Assembly: GCA_036562565.1 (NCBI GenBank)
Contig: DATCJY010000018.1
Span: 1-64,000, forward strand
Length of the DNA stretch: 64,000 bases
DNA from: DATCJY01 sp036562565
GTDB lineage: Bacteria > Bacteroidota > Bacteroidia > Flavobacteriales_D > Sanyastnellaceae
Reading direction: 5' to 3'
Part shown: positions 43,199-52,903 of the stretch, piece by piece
Position numbering within the stretch: the stretch's first letter is position 1
How the letters are laid out: the number at the start of each line of letters is the position of its first letter
Made by a program: the position numbers and the translations under genes
The notes under the pieces: model-generated
Databases searched by the model: none
What the model was told of the DNA's origin: nothing
The model's input: only the letters and a program-made list of their open reading frames with translations

Positions 43199-45448
43199 AT
43201 GACAAAAAAGCGCAGCATTTTAATACTCACACTGGTAGGGATTCTCCTCGCTGCCTCGGTCTATCTCATTTCCAAGCTGCAGTTCAGTTATGACTTTGAG
43301 GACTTCTTTCCTCAAGATGATCCGCAGACGGAATTTTATTTCAACTACCGTGACGCTTTCGAAACCGACAATGATTTTTTCATCGTTGCCCTTGAGAATA
43401 AAGCAGGCATCTATCAATATGATTTCTTGCAAAAGGTGGACAGCCTCAATGCGGAGCTCAAGCGGTTGCCTTATGTGCAGGAAGCCATCGGGCCTACACG
43501 CATCAACGAATATTACCGCGATCCGGTTTTAGGGCAAGTGTTTACCGTGCCGCTGCTGCGCTGGAAAGAGCCGGAGCACTATGCGCCCGATTCGCTCAAA
43601 GTGCTCTACACACCGGGCATGGTGGGCTTGTTTTTTTCAGCGAAAGGAAACTCGGTTGCCATCAATCTCAAGCACGAAGAAAACCTCTCCAAGCGCAAAT
43701 GCGATGAACTCGCTGCCGCGATAGAAAGCACCGTGGCGCGTTTCCATTTTGATGAAACACACATCATCGGTCGTGCGCTAGGTCAACGCCTCTATGTGGA
43801 AACGATGCTCAAAGAGCTGATCATGTTCATCAGCCTGAGCCTTGTGATTACCATTATCTTCTTGCTCATCGCATTCCGCTCGTTTTGGGGAATTGTAGTG
43901 CCCACATTCATCGTGTTGGTATCCATCCTCTTCACGTTGGGTTTTGTAAAGCTCATTGGCAAAGACCTGGACCTCATGATGACCGTCTTGCCTACCATCA
44001 TCTTTGTTGTGGGCATCAGCGATTCGGTGCACGTGCTTACGAAGTACATGCAAGAGTTGCGTGCGGGTCGTGACCGCATTGAGGCCATCAAATATTCATT
44101 CAGAAGCATACGCCTCGCCACCTTTCTCACTTCCCTCACCACTTCCATTGGCTTCATCACGCTGGTGTTGTCAAACATCCGCCCCATCAGCGATTTCGCC
44201 ATCTATACATCCTTCGGAATCATGATGGCGTATGGACTTACCTACACCGTAATGCCGGCCGTATTGTTTTTGGCTAAACCAAAAGGGTTGTATGCCAATG
44301 CCGCGAAGCCGGACTTTTGGAGCCGATACCTGCACCGCTGGTTGGCATGGATTATTCGCAACCGCAAGGGCATCGCCATCGGTATGGGTATTATCATCTT
44401 GGCGAGTATATACTCCATCACACGCATACCGGTGGACAACTACATGTTGGAAGACCTGCGCGACAGCCATCGCCTCAAGAAAGAATTCCGCTATATGGAA
44501 GAAAACTTTTCGGGTTGTCGCCCATTTGAAATGGCCATCATGCCAGCGGAAGAAACGGACGTCTTCTCTGCTGCCTTCTTGAAAGACATGGATACCATTG
44601 GGCACTTCTTGCAAGAAAAATATGGCGTGGGCAGCCTGATGTCACTATCGGAACTTGTAAAGTCAGCGAACAAAGCACTCAATGCCGGACAAGCATCCTA
44701 TTTCATCGTACCTGAAGACTCCTCAGAGATAAAGAAGCTCGAACGGTTTACTAACCGAAAAGACATCGCACGACTTACATCGCTTTACTATAATAAAGAA
44801 GCGAACATGTTGCGCATCAGCGGCAAGACACCTGACCTAGGAAGACAACATTACAAGCAACTCAATGATGAACTGGATGCATTCATATCTCAAAACACAA
44901 CCACCAAGTTTGAACACAAAGTAACGGGCACTGCACAACTCATCGACCTCAACAATCAATACCTGGTAGAGAACATGGTGTGGGACTTGTTGCTATCGAT
45001 AATTGCGATTGGTCTTGTGATGGGCATTGTGTATCGCTCATGGAAAATGATTTTGCTCACCATTATCCCGAACATCATTCCGCTTGTTATCGTGGGCGGC
45101 ATCATGGGACTCACCGGCATACCTCTCAAAGTATCTACATCCATCATCTTCAACATTGCGTTTGGTATAGCCGTGGATGATACGATTCACTTCCTAGCAC
45201 GTGTTCGCACGTTTTTGCTTGAAGGAAAATCAAATCTCTATGCCGTGAAGCGCACTTTCCTCACCACCGGCAAAGCCATGATAGTGACCACACTCATCTT
45301 GAGTGGTGGGTTCCTCACACTCATCTTGTCTGATTTCTTAGGAACATTTTATATCGGCTTCTTGATAAGCCTAACGTTATTTATTGCGCTCATTGCCGAA
45401 CTCATGATATCTCCCCTTGTGGTAATGATATTTTATAAGAAGAAATAA
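43199..45448 (+). CDS. RND/MMPL-family exporter
   Basis: A 749-residue inner-membrane transporter with the twofold RND layout: one helix, a large periplasmic loop, five helices, and the same again. Transmembrane carboxylates are seen in VVGISDSVHVLTKYM and the matching IAVDDTIHFLARVR of the second half, as in MMPL lipid or hydrophobe exporters driven by the proton gradient. No membrane-fusion protein or outer-membrane channel is adjacent, so it is of the stand-alone MMPL kind. ATG 43199 is preferred; an in-frame TTG at 43172 sits inside GATATTTG, a promoter-like box. Substrate unknown. Confidence 0.87.
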   Translation: MTKKRSILILTLVGILLAASVYLISKLQFSYDFEDFFPQDDPQTEFYFNYRDAFETDNDFFIVALENKAGIYQYDFLQKVDSLNAELKRLPYVQEAIGPTRINEYYRDPVLGQVFTVPLLRWKEPEHYAPDSLKVLYTPGMVGLFFSAKGNSVAINLKHEENLSKRKCDELAAAIESTVARFHFDETHIIGRALGQRLYVETMLKELIMFISLSLVITIIFLLIAFRSFWGIVVPTFIVLVSILFTLGFVKLIGKDLDLMMTVLPTIIFVVGISDSVHVLTKYMQELRAGRDRIEAIKYSFRSIRLATFLTSLTTSIGFITLVLSNIRPISDFAIYTSFGIMMAYGLTYTVMPAVLFLAKPKGLYANAAKPDFWSRYLHRWLAWIIRNRKGIAIGMGIIILASIYSITRIPVDNYMLEDLRDSHRLKKEFRYMEENFSGCRPFEMAIMPAEETDVFSAAFLKDMDTIGHFLQEKYGVGSLMSLSELVKSANKALNAGQASYFIVPEDSSEIKKLERFTNRKDIARLTSLYYNKEANMLRISGKTPDLGRQHYKQLNDELDAFISQNTTTKFEHKVTGTAQLIDLNNQYLVENMVWDLLLSIIAIGLVMGIVYRSWKMILLTIIPNIIPLVIVGGIMGLTGIPLKVSTSIIFNIAFGIAVDDTIHFLARVRTFLLEGKSNLYAVKRTFLTTGKAMIVTTLILSGGFLTLILSDFLGTFYIGFLISLTLFIALIAELMISPLVVMIFYKKK

Positions 45449-45553
45449 GTCATACCCAATGAAATAAACGGATTGTCAAATCCAATCCTGAAAATCGCGC
45501 ACCACTGAAGACTAGCGCTTAACTTCGGCACGTATTTTACTAGTAAAGCAATT

Positions 45554-47752
45554 ATGAAATTGAACATCATCTCTCTGCTCACCATTCTCTTGCTGTCCAC
45601 TACAGCAACCGCACAGAAAAAAATCACCAATGAATTAATCTGGGCCAGCCCCGAGTTCAACGCTGACTACATAGATGGGCTCTCAAGTCTCAAAGACGGA
45701 CTTCATTATTCCAGCTTAGAATCGAGCGATGCATTTGGTTCGCGCATCGTGAAGTACAGCTATGCCACCGGTGAAGAAGTGGGAGTAATTGCTACTTCCG
45801 TTGATGTGTTCAAAAATGCCAACAAGCGCATTGAAGGCTATGAGATGAGCCACGATGAAAAATACATTCTCATCACCACCGATATAGAGCCTCAATACCG
45901 CCACAGCTATTTTGCAAACTTCTACGTGCACAACCTAGAAACACGCAAGACCACACCAGTAGCGGATTTCAGCAAAGGCAAGCAAATGCTTGCAACCCTC
46001 TCGCCCGATGGCCAGCACGTGGCTTTTGTGCGCGATAACAACATCTACATAACCCACCTTGAAACCGGCAAAGAGACACAAATCACCACCGATGGGGAGA
46101 AGAACAAAATCATCAACGGTGCCACCGATTGGGTGTATGAAGAAGAATTTGCACTCGTAAAAGGTTTGTATTGGAGTTGCAAAGGCGACCGCCTTGCTTA
46201 CTACCGCTTTGATGAAAGCCAAGTGCGGGAGTTCTCCATGGACATGTTCGGTGGATTGTATCCTGAGCAAGAACGTTTCAAGTATCCAAAGGCAGGAGAG
46301 AAAAACAGCGTAGTGAGCATATATATCTATGATATGAATACCAAGCGCAGCACCATCGTGGCAACAGGCGATGAACCGGACCAATACATCCCGCGCATCA
46401 AGTGGACTCAGAACAACGATAAGCTGTGTGTGTTGCGCATGAACAGACTACAAAACAAACTGGAGTACCTCATGACCGACCTTTCACAAGTAGCGCCATT
46501 TGCTCATGATGTGAAAGTGATATACACAGAGAAGGCAGACACGTATGTGGACATCAACGATGCATTGACATTCCTCAAAGACGGAAGTTTCATCATGATG
46601 AGTGAGCGAGATGGATACAACCACCTCTACCTCATGGATGCCAACGGCAACGTGAAGCAACAACTCACCAGCGGCAAGTTTGATGTCATCGACTTCTATG
46701 GATATGATGAAACCACAATGACAGCCTACTACAGCAGCAGCGAGATGGGCGCAATAGACAAGCAAATCTATAGCGTGACCGCCAAGAAGAAACCTGTAGT
46801 GAAAAGGCTCAGCACCAGAAAAGGCCACAACGATGCTCAATTCAGCAAGGGATTCAAATACTACATCATCAACCACAGCGATGCGAACAGTCCGAATGAA
46901 TACCATCTCTACAATGCAAAAGGCCAAGAGATACGTGTACTCAAAGACAATGCACGCCTCAAAGAGCGCTTGAAGAATTATGATTTGACGAAGAAAGAAT
47001 TCTTCACCTTCACCAATAGCACCAACACAACACTCAACTGTTGGATGATGAAACCCACAGACTTCGATCCGAATAAAAAATACCCTGTGTTGGTAGCCAT
47101 TTACGGTGGTCCTGGCAGCAATACGGTATTGGATGCATGGGGCGGTCGCAATTACATGTGGCACCAGATGTTGTGCCAACAAGGTTATATCGTGGTGAGC
47201 TGTGACCCGCGCGGCACACAATTCCGTGGCCGCGATTTCAAGCACAGCACTTACATGAACTTGGGTAAAAATGAAACAGCTGATTTTATAGACCTTGCCA
47301 AATACCTAGGCAATCAGTCATACATCGACAAAGACCGCATCGGCATTCAAGGCTGGAGTTTTGGTGGTTACATGACCAGCCTCTGCATGACCAAAGGTTC
47401 AGATTATTATAAAGCCGGTATTGCAGTAGCCCCGGTTACCAACTGGAAGTATTACGATACCATTTACACGGAGCGTTTCTTGCGCACACCTCAAGAAAAC
47501 AGCGGTGGTTATGAGAACAACTCACCCATCAATTTTGTGGATGCACTCAAAGGCAAGTTCCTCATCATTCACGGCAGTGCAGATGATAACGTGCATTACC
47601 AAAACACCATGGATATGGTAACGGCACTGGTTGCAGCGAACAAGCAATTTGAGATGTTCATTTATCCCAATAAAAACCATGGCATCTATGGCGGTATGAC
47701 ACGCCTGCATCTCTACAACAAGATGACGAACTTCCTCAAAGAAAATCTATAA
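45554..47752 (+). CDS. Dipeptidyl peptidase IV (family S9B)
   Basis: A 732-residue exported serine peptidase that removes Xaa-Pro dipeptides from peptide N-termini. After a signal peptide (LNIISLLTILLLSTTATAQ) comes an eight-bladed beta-propeller with DWVYEEEFA, the double-glutamate motif binding the substrate amino terminus. The alpha/beta-hydrolase domain has the catalytic triad Ser602 (GWSFGGY), Asp677 (GSADDNVH) and His709 (NKNHGIYGG). Matches the periplasmic DPP4 of Porphyromonas and other Bacteroidota in length. Two small genes follow at close spacing. Confidence 0.95.
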   Translation: MKLNIISLLTILLLSTTATAQKKITNELIWASPEFNADYIDGLSSLKDGLHYSSLESSDAFGSRIVKYSYATGEEVGVIATSVDVFKNANKRIEGYEMSHDEKYILITTDIEPQYRHSYFANFYVHNLETRKTTPVADFSKGKQMLATLSPDGQHVAFVRDNNIYITHLETGKETQITTDGEKNKIINGATDWVYEEEFALVKGLYWSCKGDRLAYYRFDESQVREFSMDMFGGLYPEQERFKYPKAGEKNSVVSIYIYDMNTKRSTIVATGDEPDQYIPRIKWTQNNDKLCVLRMNRLQNKLEYLMTDLSQVAPFAHDVKVIYTEKADTYVDINDALTFLKDGSFIMMSERDGYNHLYLMDANGNVKQQLTSGKFDVIDFYGYDETTMTAYYSSSEMGAIDKQIYSVTAKKKPVVKRLSTRKGHNDAQFSKGFKYYIINHSDANSPNEYHLYNAKGQEIRVLKDNARLKERLKNYDLTKKEFFTFTNSTNTTLNCWMMKPTDFDPNKKYPVLVAIYGGPGSNTVLDAWGGRNYMWHQMLCQQGYIVVSCDPRGTQFRGRDFKHSTYMNLGKNETADFIDLAKYLGNQSYIDKDRIGIQGWSFGGYMTSLCMTKGSDYYKAGIAVAPVTNWKYYDTIYTERFLRTPQENSGGYENNSPINFVDALKGKFLIIHGSADDNVHYQNTMDMVTALVAANKQFEMFIYPNKNHGIYGGMTRLHLYNKMTNFLKENL

Positions 47753-47762
47753 ACCGAACAAG

Positions 47763-48149
47763 ATGATACGCACCGGATTTATTCTTATGGCCTTGGCAGT
47801 AGCACTCGGTGCTTTTGGTGCTCATGGCTTAGAGCCTCACCTGGAGCCGCGCCAACTCGATGTTTGGAAGACAGCTGTGAACTATCAATTCATTCATGCA
47901 CTTGGAATGATGATGCTCTCCGCTATCGCAAATAAACCATGGATCCGTGCAGAGCGTTTGCGTTCTGCGCAAATCCTGTTGTTGATTGGAGTGATACTGT
48001 TCAGTGGTTCTCTTTATTTCCTGTCAACTAAAGGATTGCTGGGTATCAACCTCTCATGGCTTGGACCCGTCACTCCTATTGGTGGGGTGTGTTTTATCGC
48101 AGGTTGGTTGTTGGCAGCGTTGAGTGTTACGAAAGAGGAATTGAATTGA
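47763..48149 (+). CDS. DUF423 (YgdD-like) membrane protein
   Basis: A 128-residue protein with four hydrophobic helices. ALAVALGAFGAHGLEPHL, the central VNYQFIHALGMM and a GPVTPIGGVCFIAGWL near the end are the DUF423 signature. Found widely in bacteria with no settled function. It starts 10 bases after the DPP4 stop and 13 bases before the glycosylase ATG, so the three are probably one operon. Confidence 0.9.
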   Translation: MIRTGFILMALAVALGAFGAHGLEPHLEPRQLDVWKTAVNYQFIHALGMMMLSAIANKPWIRAERLRSAQILLLIGVILFSGSLYFLSTKGLLGINLSWLGPVTPIGGVCFIAGWLLAALSVTKEELN

Positions 48150-48162
48150 ACAATTGAACTCC

Positions 48163-48654
48163 ATGAACCAAGGCATCATCCATAGCTTCCCACCTATTGT
48201 TGATGAAAATTGTCGCATCCTCATCCTAGGCACCATGCCCGGTGAAGAATCACTGCGGCAACAGCAATACTATGCGCACAAGCGAAACCTGTTTTGGAAA
48301 ATCTTGAGTGAAGTGTTGAACGAACCTTTTACACTCGATTATGAAGAGCGAAAGCAGATGTTGTTGCGGCATCGAATTGCCTTGTGGGATGTATGCCATA
48401 ACTGCGTGCGCAAAGGCAGCCTGGACTCAGATATCAAACTTGAAGTGCCAAATAAAATTGATGCATTGATTGAAAAGCATCCGAGCATTCAAACCATCGC
48501 CTTCAATGGCAAGAAAGCGGAAGCACTTTACAAAAAACACTTTGATAGATTGGAGCATCTCCTGTACCTATCGCTGCCATCTACAAGTCCAGCCAATGCC
48601 TCTATATCCATGAACCGGAAGCTTGCGGCATGGAGCAGGTTGGCTTCTCTGTAA
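48163..48654 (+). CDS. DNA-deoxyinosine glycosylase (UDG family 6)
   Basis: A 163-residue base-excision repair enzyme that removes hypoxanthine arising from deaminated adenine. ILGTMPGEESLRQQQYYAHKRNLFW is the first active-site motif (G-T-M-P with the asparagine in K-R-N), and YLSLPSTSPANA the C-terminal motif; the layout fits the hypoxanthine-DNA glycosylase branch of the uracil-DNA glycosylase superfamily. The ATG at 48163 is chosen over an in-frame TTG three codons earlier. Ends before a bidirectional terminator. Confidence 0.85.
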   Translation: MNQGIIHSFPPIVDENCRILILGTMPGEESLRQQQYYAHKRNLFWKILSEVLNEPFTLDYEERKQMLLRHRIALWDVCHNCVRKGSLDSDIKLEVPNKIDALIEKHPSIQTIAFNGKKAEALYKKHFDRLEHLLYLSLPSTSPANASISMNRKLAAWSRLASL

Positions 48655-48703
48655 CATGACACAGAGCAGGCGAGAAATGTGACGAACTTCCAATCAAAAA
48701 AAT

Positions 48704-48731
48704 AAAAGGTGACTCAATTGAGTCACCTTTT
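48704..48731. terminator. Bidirectional intrinsic terminator
   Basis: AAAAGGTGACTCAA and TTGAGTCACCTTTT form a perfect 28-base palindrome between the deoxyinosine glycosylase (+) and the IcmF gene (-), serving both. Confidence 0.88.
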
Positions 48732-48753
48732 GCACATTATGCTTTGAACACTT

Positions 48754-51700
48754 CTACATATTCCTTCTATACTGACCACCCACTTGGAACATCGCTTGCG
48801 TGATTTGTCCAAGTGAACAATACTTCACGGCATCCATGAGCTCGGTAAATACGTTCTTGTTTTGGACGGCAGCATCTTGAATTTTCTTGAGTGCCACAGG
48901 AGCCATTTCTGCATTTGTTTTATGCAAGTTGGAAAGCATGGATATTTGGTATTGCTTCTCCTCTTCGGTAGCGCGAATGACTTCTTTCGGCTCGATGGTT
49001 GGTGAGCCTTTCTTAGACAAGAAAGTATTTACACCGATGATTGGGAAACGACCATCGTGCTTGAGCGTTTCATAGTAAAGGCTTTCTTCTTGAATCTTTC
49101 CGCGTTGGTACATGGTTTCCATGGCACCAAGCACACCACCGCGCTCGGTGATTCTATCAAACTCGGCAAGAACTGCTTCTTCCACAAGATCTGTCAATTC
49201 TTCAATGATGAAAGAACCTTGCAACGGGTTTTCATTCTTCGCAAGACCAAGCTCTTTGTTGATGATGAGCTGGATGGCCATTGCCCTGCGAACAGATTCT
49301 TCAGTCGGAGTAGTAATCGCCTCATCGTAAGCGTTGGTGTGAAGCGAGTTGCAGTTATCATAAATCGCGTACAACGCTTGCAAAGTTGTACGGATATCGT
49401 TGAAGTCAATCTCTTGTGCGTGCAGTGAGCGACCACTGGTTTGAATGTGGTACTTGAGCATTTGCGCACGGGCATTGGCACCATATTTTTTAGCCATAGC
49501 CTTGGCCCAGATTCGTCTTGCCACGCGGCCAATCACAGCATATTCCGGATCAATACCATTACTGAAGAAGAACGACAAATTGGGACCGAACTCATTGATG
49601 TCCATGCCACGGCTGAGGTAGTACTCTACATAGGTAAAGCCATTTGCCAAGGTGAACGCCAATTGAGTAATTGGGTTGGCTCCTGCTTCTGCAATGTGGT
49701 AACCACTAATGGATACCGAATAGAAATTGCGCACTTTGTTTTGGATGAAGTACTCCTGCACATCTCCCATGAGACGCAATGCATACTCTGTAGAGAAGAT
49801 GCACGTGTTTTGTGCTTGGTCTTCTTTGAGGATGTCGGCTTGTACTGTACCGCGCACTTGTGACAATGTTTGTGCTTTGATGTTGGCATAAACATCAGCG
49901 GGCAATACCTCATCGCCAGTGATGCCCAGCAACATCAAGCCCAGTCCATCGTTTCCTTCAGGAAGTTCTCCTTGATACTTCGGACGAGTCAAGCCTTTGG
50001 CTTCGTATTTCTCGTATAACTTTTTCTCTACTTCAGCTTCAAGCCCATTTGCTTTGATGTATTTCTCACATTGTTGGTCGATGGCTGCATTCATAAAGAA
50101 AGCAAGCAACATGGGAGCCGGACCGTTGATGGTCATACTCACCGAAGTCTTTGGATCCGCAAGATCAAAGCCGCTGTATAGCTTCTTCGCATCATCCAAA
50201 CAACAGATGCTCACACCACTGTTACCCACTTTACCGTAGATATCAGGACGCAAGTCGGGGTCATTACCATAAAGTGTCACGCTGTCAAATGCAGTGGACA
50301 AGCGTTTAGCAGGCATACCTAGGCTCACGTAGTGGAAGCGTCTGTTGGTGCGCTCCGGTCCACCTTCACCGGCAAACATGCGTGTTGGGTCTTCACCTTC
50401 ACGCTTGAATGGATAGAGCCCCGATGTATATGGGAACTCACCCGGCACATTTTCTTGCAAAACCCAACGAAGGATATCGCCCCATGAGCGGTAAGAAGGA
50501 GTTGCCACTTTCGGTATTTGCAAGTGCGACAAGCTCTCGGTATGCGTCTTGATGCTTATTTCCTTGTCACGCACCATGAACTTGTACTCCGGATTCTTAT
50601 AGCGAGCACGTTTGTCATTCCATGATTGAATCACCTCCCAGTTGTGCGGGTCGAGGTCAAGTTTGATTCTGTCAAAAGATGCACGCAACACTTTCAGTGC
50701 TTCTTCATTGCCTTGACCTTCTTCCATCACTTTGATGCTATGATGCAAAGCATAGAGCTTATCAGCAATTTCACTTTGTGCAGCAGCCCATTTATCATAA
50801 GCGCGGTTGTTCTCACTGATTTCGCTCAGATAACGTGTGCGATGTGGTGGAATGATATAAATCTTTTCACTCATCTCCTTGGTGATGGTGAAATTCGATT
50901 TCAAATCACTGCCGGTTTTTTCCGCTATCTTATCCATGAGCTTTTTATAAAGCGCATTGGTTCCTGGGTCGTTGAATTGGGAAGCGATGGTGCCCACCAC
51001 AGGAAGCGCATCATCATCTACATCCCATAATTGGTGATTGCGCTTGTATTGCTTGCGCACATCGCGCAGTGCATCTTGTGCTCCGCGTTTATCAAATTTG
51101 TTGATGGCTACCACATCGGCAAAATCAAGCATATCGATTTTTTCCAATTGCGATGCAGCCCCAAACTCCGGAGTCATGATGTACAAGGCCACATCACTGT
51201 GGTCCATGATTTCAGTATCGCTTTGACCGATACCGGATGTTTCGAGAATAATCAAATCGAAACCGGCAGCTTTTAAAATCGCTACCGCTTCAGACACGTG
51301 CTTGCTCAATGCCAAGTTGCTCTGACGCGTAGCAAGCGAACGCATATACACACGCGGATTGCGAATGGAGTTCATGCGAATGCGGTCTCCAAGCAATGCT
51401 CCTCCAGTCTTCTTTTTAGATGGATCAACGGAGATAAGACCGATGTTCTTATCCGGAAAATCAAGCAAGAATCTGCGCACGAGTTCATCCACCATGGATG
51501 ATTTACCTGCTCCTCCGGTACCGGTGATTCCCAGCACGGGAGTCTTTGACTTGGAAGCCATTTCGTGCACTTTTTCCAAAGCCGCTTTGTGTTCTTCAGG
51601 GAAATTTTCTGCAGCAGAAATCAAGCGAGCGATTGCGCCATGTGCATTCACAGAAAGCTGTTCTACTTCATTGGTAAGGGTTTTACCGGTAGGATAATCC

Positions 51701-52134
51701 GACTTTTGAACGAGGTCGTTAATCATTCCTTGCAAGCCGAGAGCACGGCCGTCATCCGGATGATAAAGACGAGTGATGCCATACTTGTGCAACTCTTCAA
51801 TCTCTTCAAGAAGGATGGTACCACCGCCCCCACCGAAAATTTTGATATGGCCTGCTCCTTTCTGATGGAGCAAATCATACATGTATTTGAAGTACTCAAT
51901 GTGTCCACCTTGATAGCTGGTCATGGCGATGGCCTGCGCATCTTCTTGGATAGCGCAATCCACCACCTCTTCCACACTGCGGTCATGACCCAGGTGAATC
52001 ACCTCACAACCCGTACTTTGAATGATTCTGCGCATGATATTGATAGCTGCATCATGGCCATCAAACAAACTTGCAGCGGTTACAATTCTAACTTTATTCT
52101 TTGGAGTATATGGTGTACTTACTTGCATGTTCAT
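48754..52134 (-). CDS. icmF: Fused acyl-CoA mutase with built-in G-protein chaperone (IcmF)
   Basis: An 1126-residue coenzyme-B12 enzyme interconverting branched and linear acyl-CoAs such as isobutyryl-CoA and n-butyryl-CoA. Order of domains: B12-binding (residues 10-145, DGHDAA with the cobalt-ligand His), MeaI-type GTPase (about 190-430, P-loop GTGGAGKSS, NKFD), linker, then the mutase barrel (about 560-1100, YTSGLYPFKRE, VSMTINGPAP, RGTVQADILKED, TSGRSL). This order defines IcmF rather than methylmalonyl-CoA mutase. Gln775 stands where the mutase has the carboxylate-binding Arg, while Tyr574 is mutase-like. The exact substrate is therefore open. Single-gene unit with the terminator at 48704. 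Confidence 0.92.
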   Translation of the reverse strand: MNMQVSTPYTPKNKVRIVTAASLFDGHDAAINIMRRIIQSTGCEVIHLGHDRSVEEVVDCAIQEDAQAIAMTSYQGGHIEYFKYMYDLLHQKGAGHIKIFGGGGGTILLEEIEELHKYGITRLYHPDDGRALGLQGMINDLVQKSDYPTGKTLTNEVEQLSVNAHGAIARLISAAENFPEEHKAALEKVHEMASKSKTPVLGITGTGGAGKSSMVDELVRRFLLDFPDKNIGLISVDPSKKKTGGALLGDRIRMNSIRNPRVYMRSLATRQSNLALSKHVSEAVAILKAAGFDLIILETSGIGQSDTEIMDHSDVALYIMTPEFGAASQLEKIDMLDFADVVAINKFDKRGAQDALRDVRKQYKRNHQLWDVDDDALPVVGTIASQFNDPGTNALYKKLMDKIAEKTGSDLKSNFTITKEMSEKIYIIPPHRTRYLSEISENNRAYDKWAAAQSEIADKLYALHHSIKVMEEGQGNEEALKVLRASFDRIKLDLDPHNWEVIQSWNDKRARYKNPEYKFMVRDKEISIKTHTESLSHLQIPKVATPSYRSWGDILRWVLQENVPGEFPYTSGLYPFKREGEDPTRMFAGEGGPERTNRRFHYVSLGMPAKRLSTAFDSVTLYGNDPDLRPDIYGKVGNSGVSICCLDDAKKLYSGFDLADPKTSVSMTINGPAPMLLAFFMNAAIDQQCEKYIKANGLEAEVEKKLYEKYEAKGLTRPKYQGELPEGNDGLGLMLLGITGDEVLPADVYANIKAQTLSQVRGTVQADILKEDQAQNTCIFSTEYALRLMGDVQEYFIQNKVRNFYSVSISGYHIAEAGANPITQLAFTLANGFTYVEYYLSRGMDINEFGPNLSFFFSNGIDPEYAVIGRVARRIWAKAMAKKYGANARAQMLKYHIQTSGRSLHAQEIDFNDIRTTLQALYAIYDNCNSLHTNAYDEAITTPTEESVRRAMAIQLIINKELGLAKNENPLQGSFIIEELTDLVEEAVLAEFDRITERGGVLGAMETMYQRGKIQEESLYYETLKHDGRFPIIGVNTFLSKKGSPTIEPKEVIRATEEEKQYQISMLSNLHKTNAEMAPVALKKIQDAAVQNKNVFTELMDAVKYCSLGQITQAMFQVGGQYRRNM

Positions 52135-52290
52135 CGCTTGATTTTCCTTCGCATTAGGGCGAAAAGAACGAGCGCGAAAATACCGATTGAGGTGGAACCA
52201 TTCAAAATGAAAACAAGCCTTTGGCTTAGGCCTCTAACCAATTTATTACCAAGAAGAAGGAGATTATACGTTCCAAGGCGGGAATATCCG

Positions 52291-52329
52291 AAAAAAAAAA
52301 CCTCCTATGTAACTCAGTACACAGGAGGT
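52291..52329 (-). terminator. Strong intrinsic terminator after the orphan gene at 52388
   Basis: CCTCCT(A)TGTA (52301-52311) pairs with TACA(C)AGGAGG (52318-52328). On the minus strand this hairpin is followed by ten T. It begins 59 bases after the orphan's stop and insulates the icmF promoter. Confidence 0.9.
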
Positions 52330-52387
52330 GTCCAATTAATTAATGGAAACAGTTAAACGATATACGTAAAGTCTAATCCTTTAAAAA

Positions 52388-52789
52388 CTATGCGGAGTTT
52401 CTCATATCATCGGCACGGATGACCATCATCTCATCATTCCATTCTTTTTGCATTGAATGTACAGGTTCCTCATCTAGCTCAAATCCACTTGCTTGCAGAA
52501 GATTCATATCCCCTTGTGCGAGCTTGTTAACTGCGGTCGCTTGCATGTCAAGCAATTGAGTGATAAAACCTCTGACCACGTCCAGCTTGGATCTGAGACC
52601 GAATGTGGCTGTCGGGTCGCCAATCAGGCGCTGCATTTCATCCAACAAAAGCAATATCAAACCCGGATTGGGTTGTACGCTTGCAAACACTTCTTGACTT
52701 AGTGCTTGTTGCACTGCACGCGCATTTTCGACAAAGTTGTTATGTGATAAACATCGGAAATAACCGGAACGCACAAATCGTGTTCTCAT
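52388..52789 (-). CDS. Conserved-looking orphan protein, helical
   Basis: A 133-residue cytoplasmic protein not assigned to a named family. It is nearly all helix: LSHNNFVENARAVQQALSQ, a LILLLLDEMQRLI segment, RSKLDVVRGFITQLLDMQATAVNKLAQGD and a closing SGFELDEEP. This outline recalls a group of small Bacteroidota proteins of similar size with a central A-R-x-x-L-x-x-L-L-x-x-L and a final SGFxLxKxP; the resemblance is by eye only. ATG 52789 is chosen over 52837, whose extra 16 residues look unrelated. Monocistronic, with a very strong terminator. Confidence 0.65.
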   Translation of the reverse strand: MRTRFVRSGYFRCLSHNNFVENARAVQQALSQEVFASVQPNPGLILLLLDEMQRLIGDPTATFGLRSKLDVVRGFITQLLDMQATAVNKLAQGDMNLLQASGFELDEEPVHSMQKEWNDEMMVIRADDMRNSA

Positions 52790-52903
52790 CTTAGTTGGCG
52801 AGAGGGGTTTTAGTATGAGGCTCTCACAGGCCTTCAACGGTAACCCATGAATTTAGGTTACATGGAAGCGCTACACCTCCTATCAAGAAAGACCTATCAA
52901 CAA

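Noticed and set aside
46484..47245. Long antisense frame (253 codons) inside the DPP4 gene
   Set aside because: It is opposite a gene with a complete catalytic triad and propeller; the composition is Cys/Val/His-rich nonsense typical of antisense shadows.
51565..52356. 263-codon plus-strand frame opposite the icmF 5' end
   Set aside because: It overlaps the B12-binding and GTPase domains of icmF, shows no protein-like motif, and extends through a terminator hairpin.
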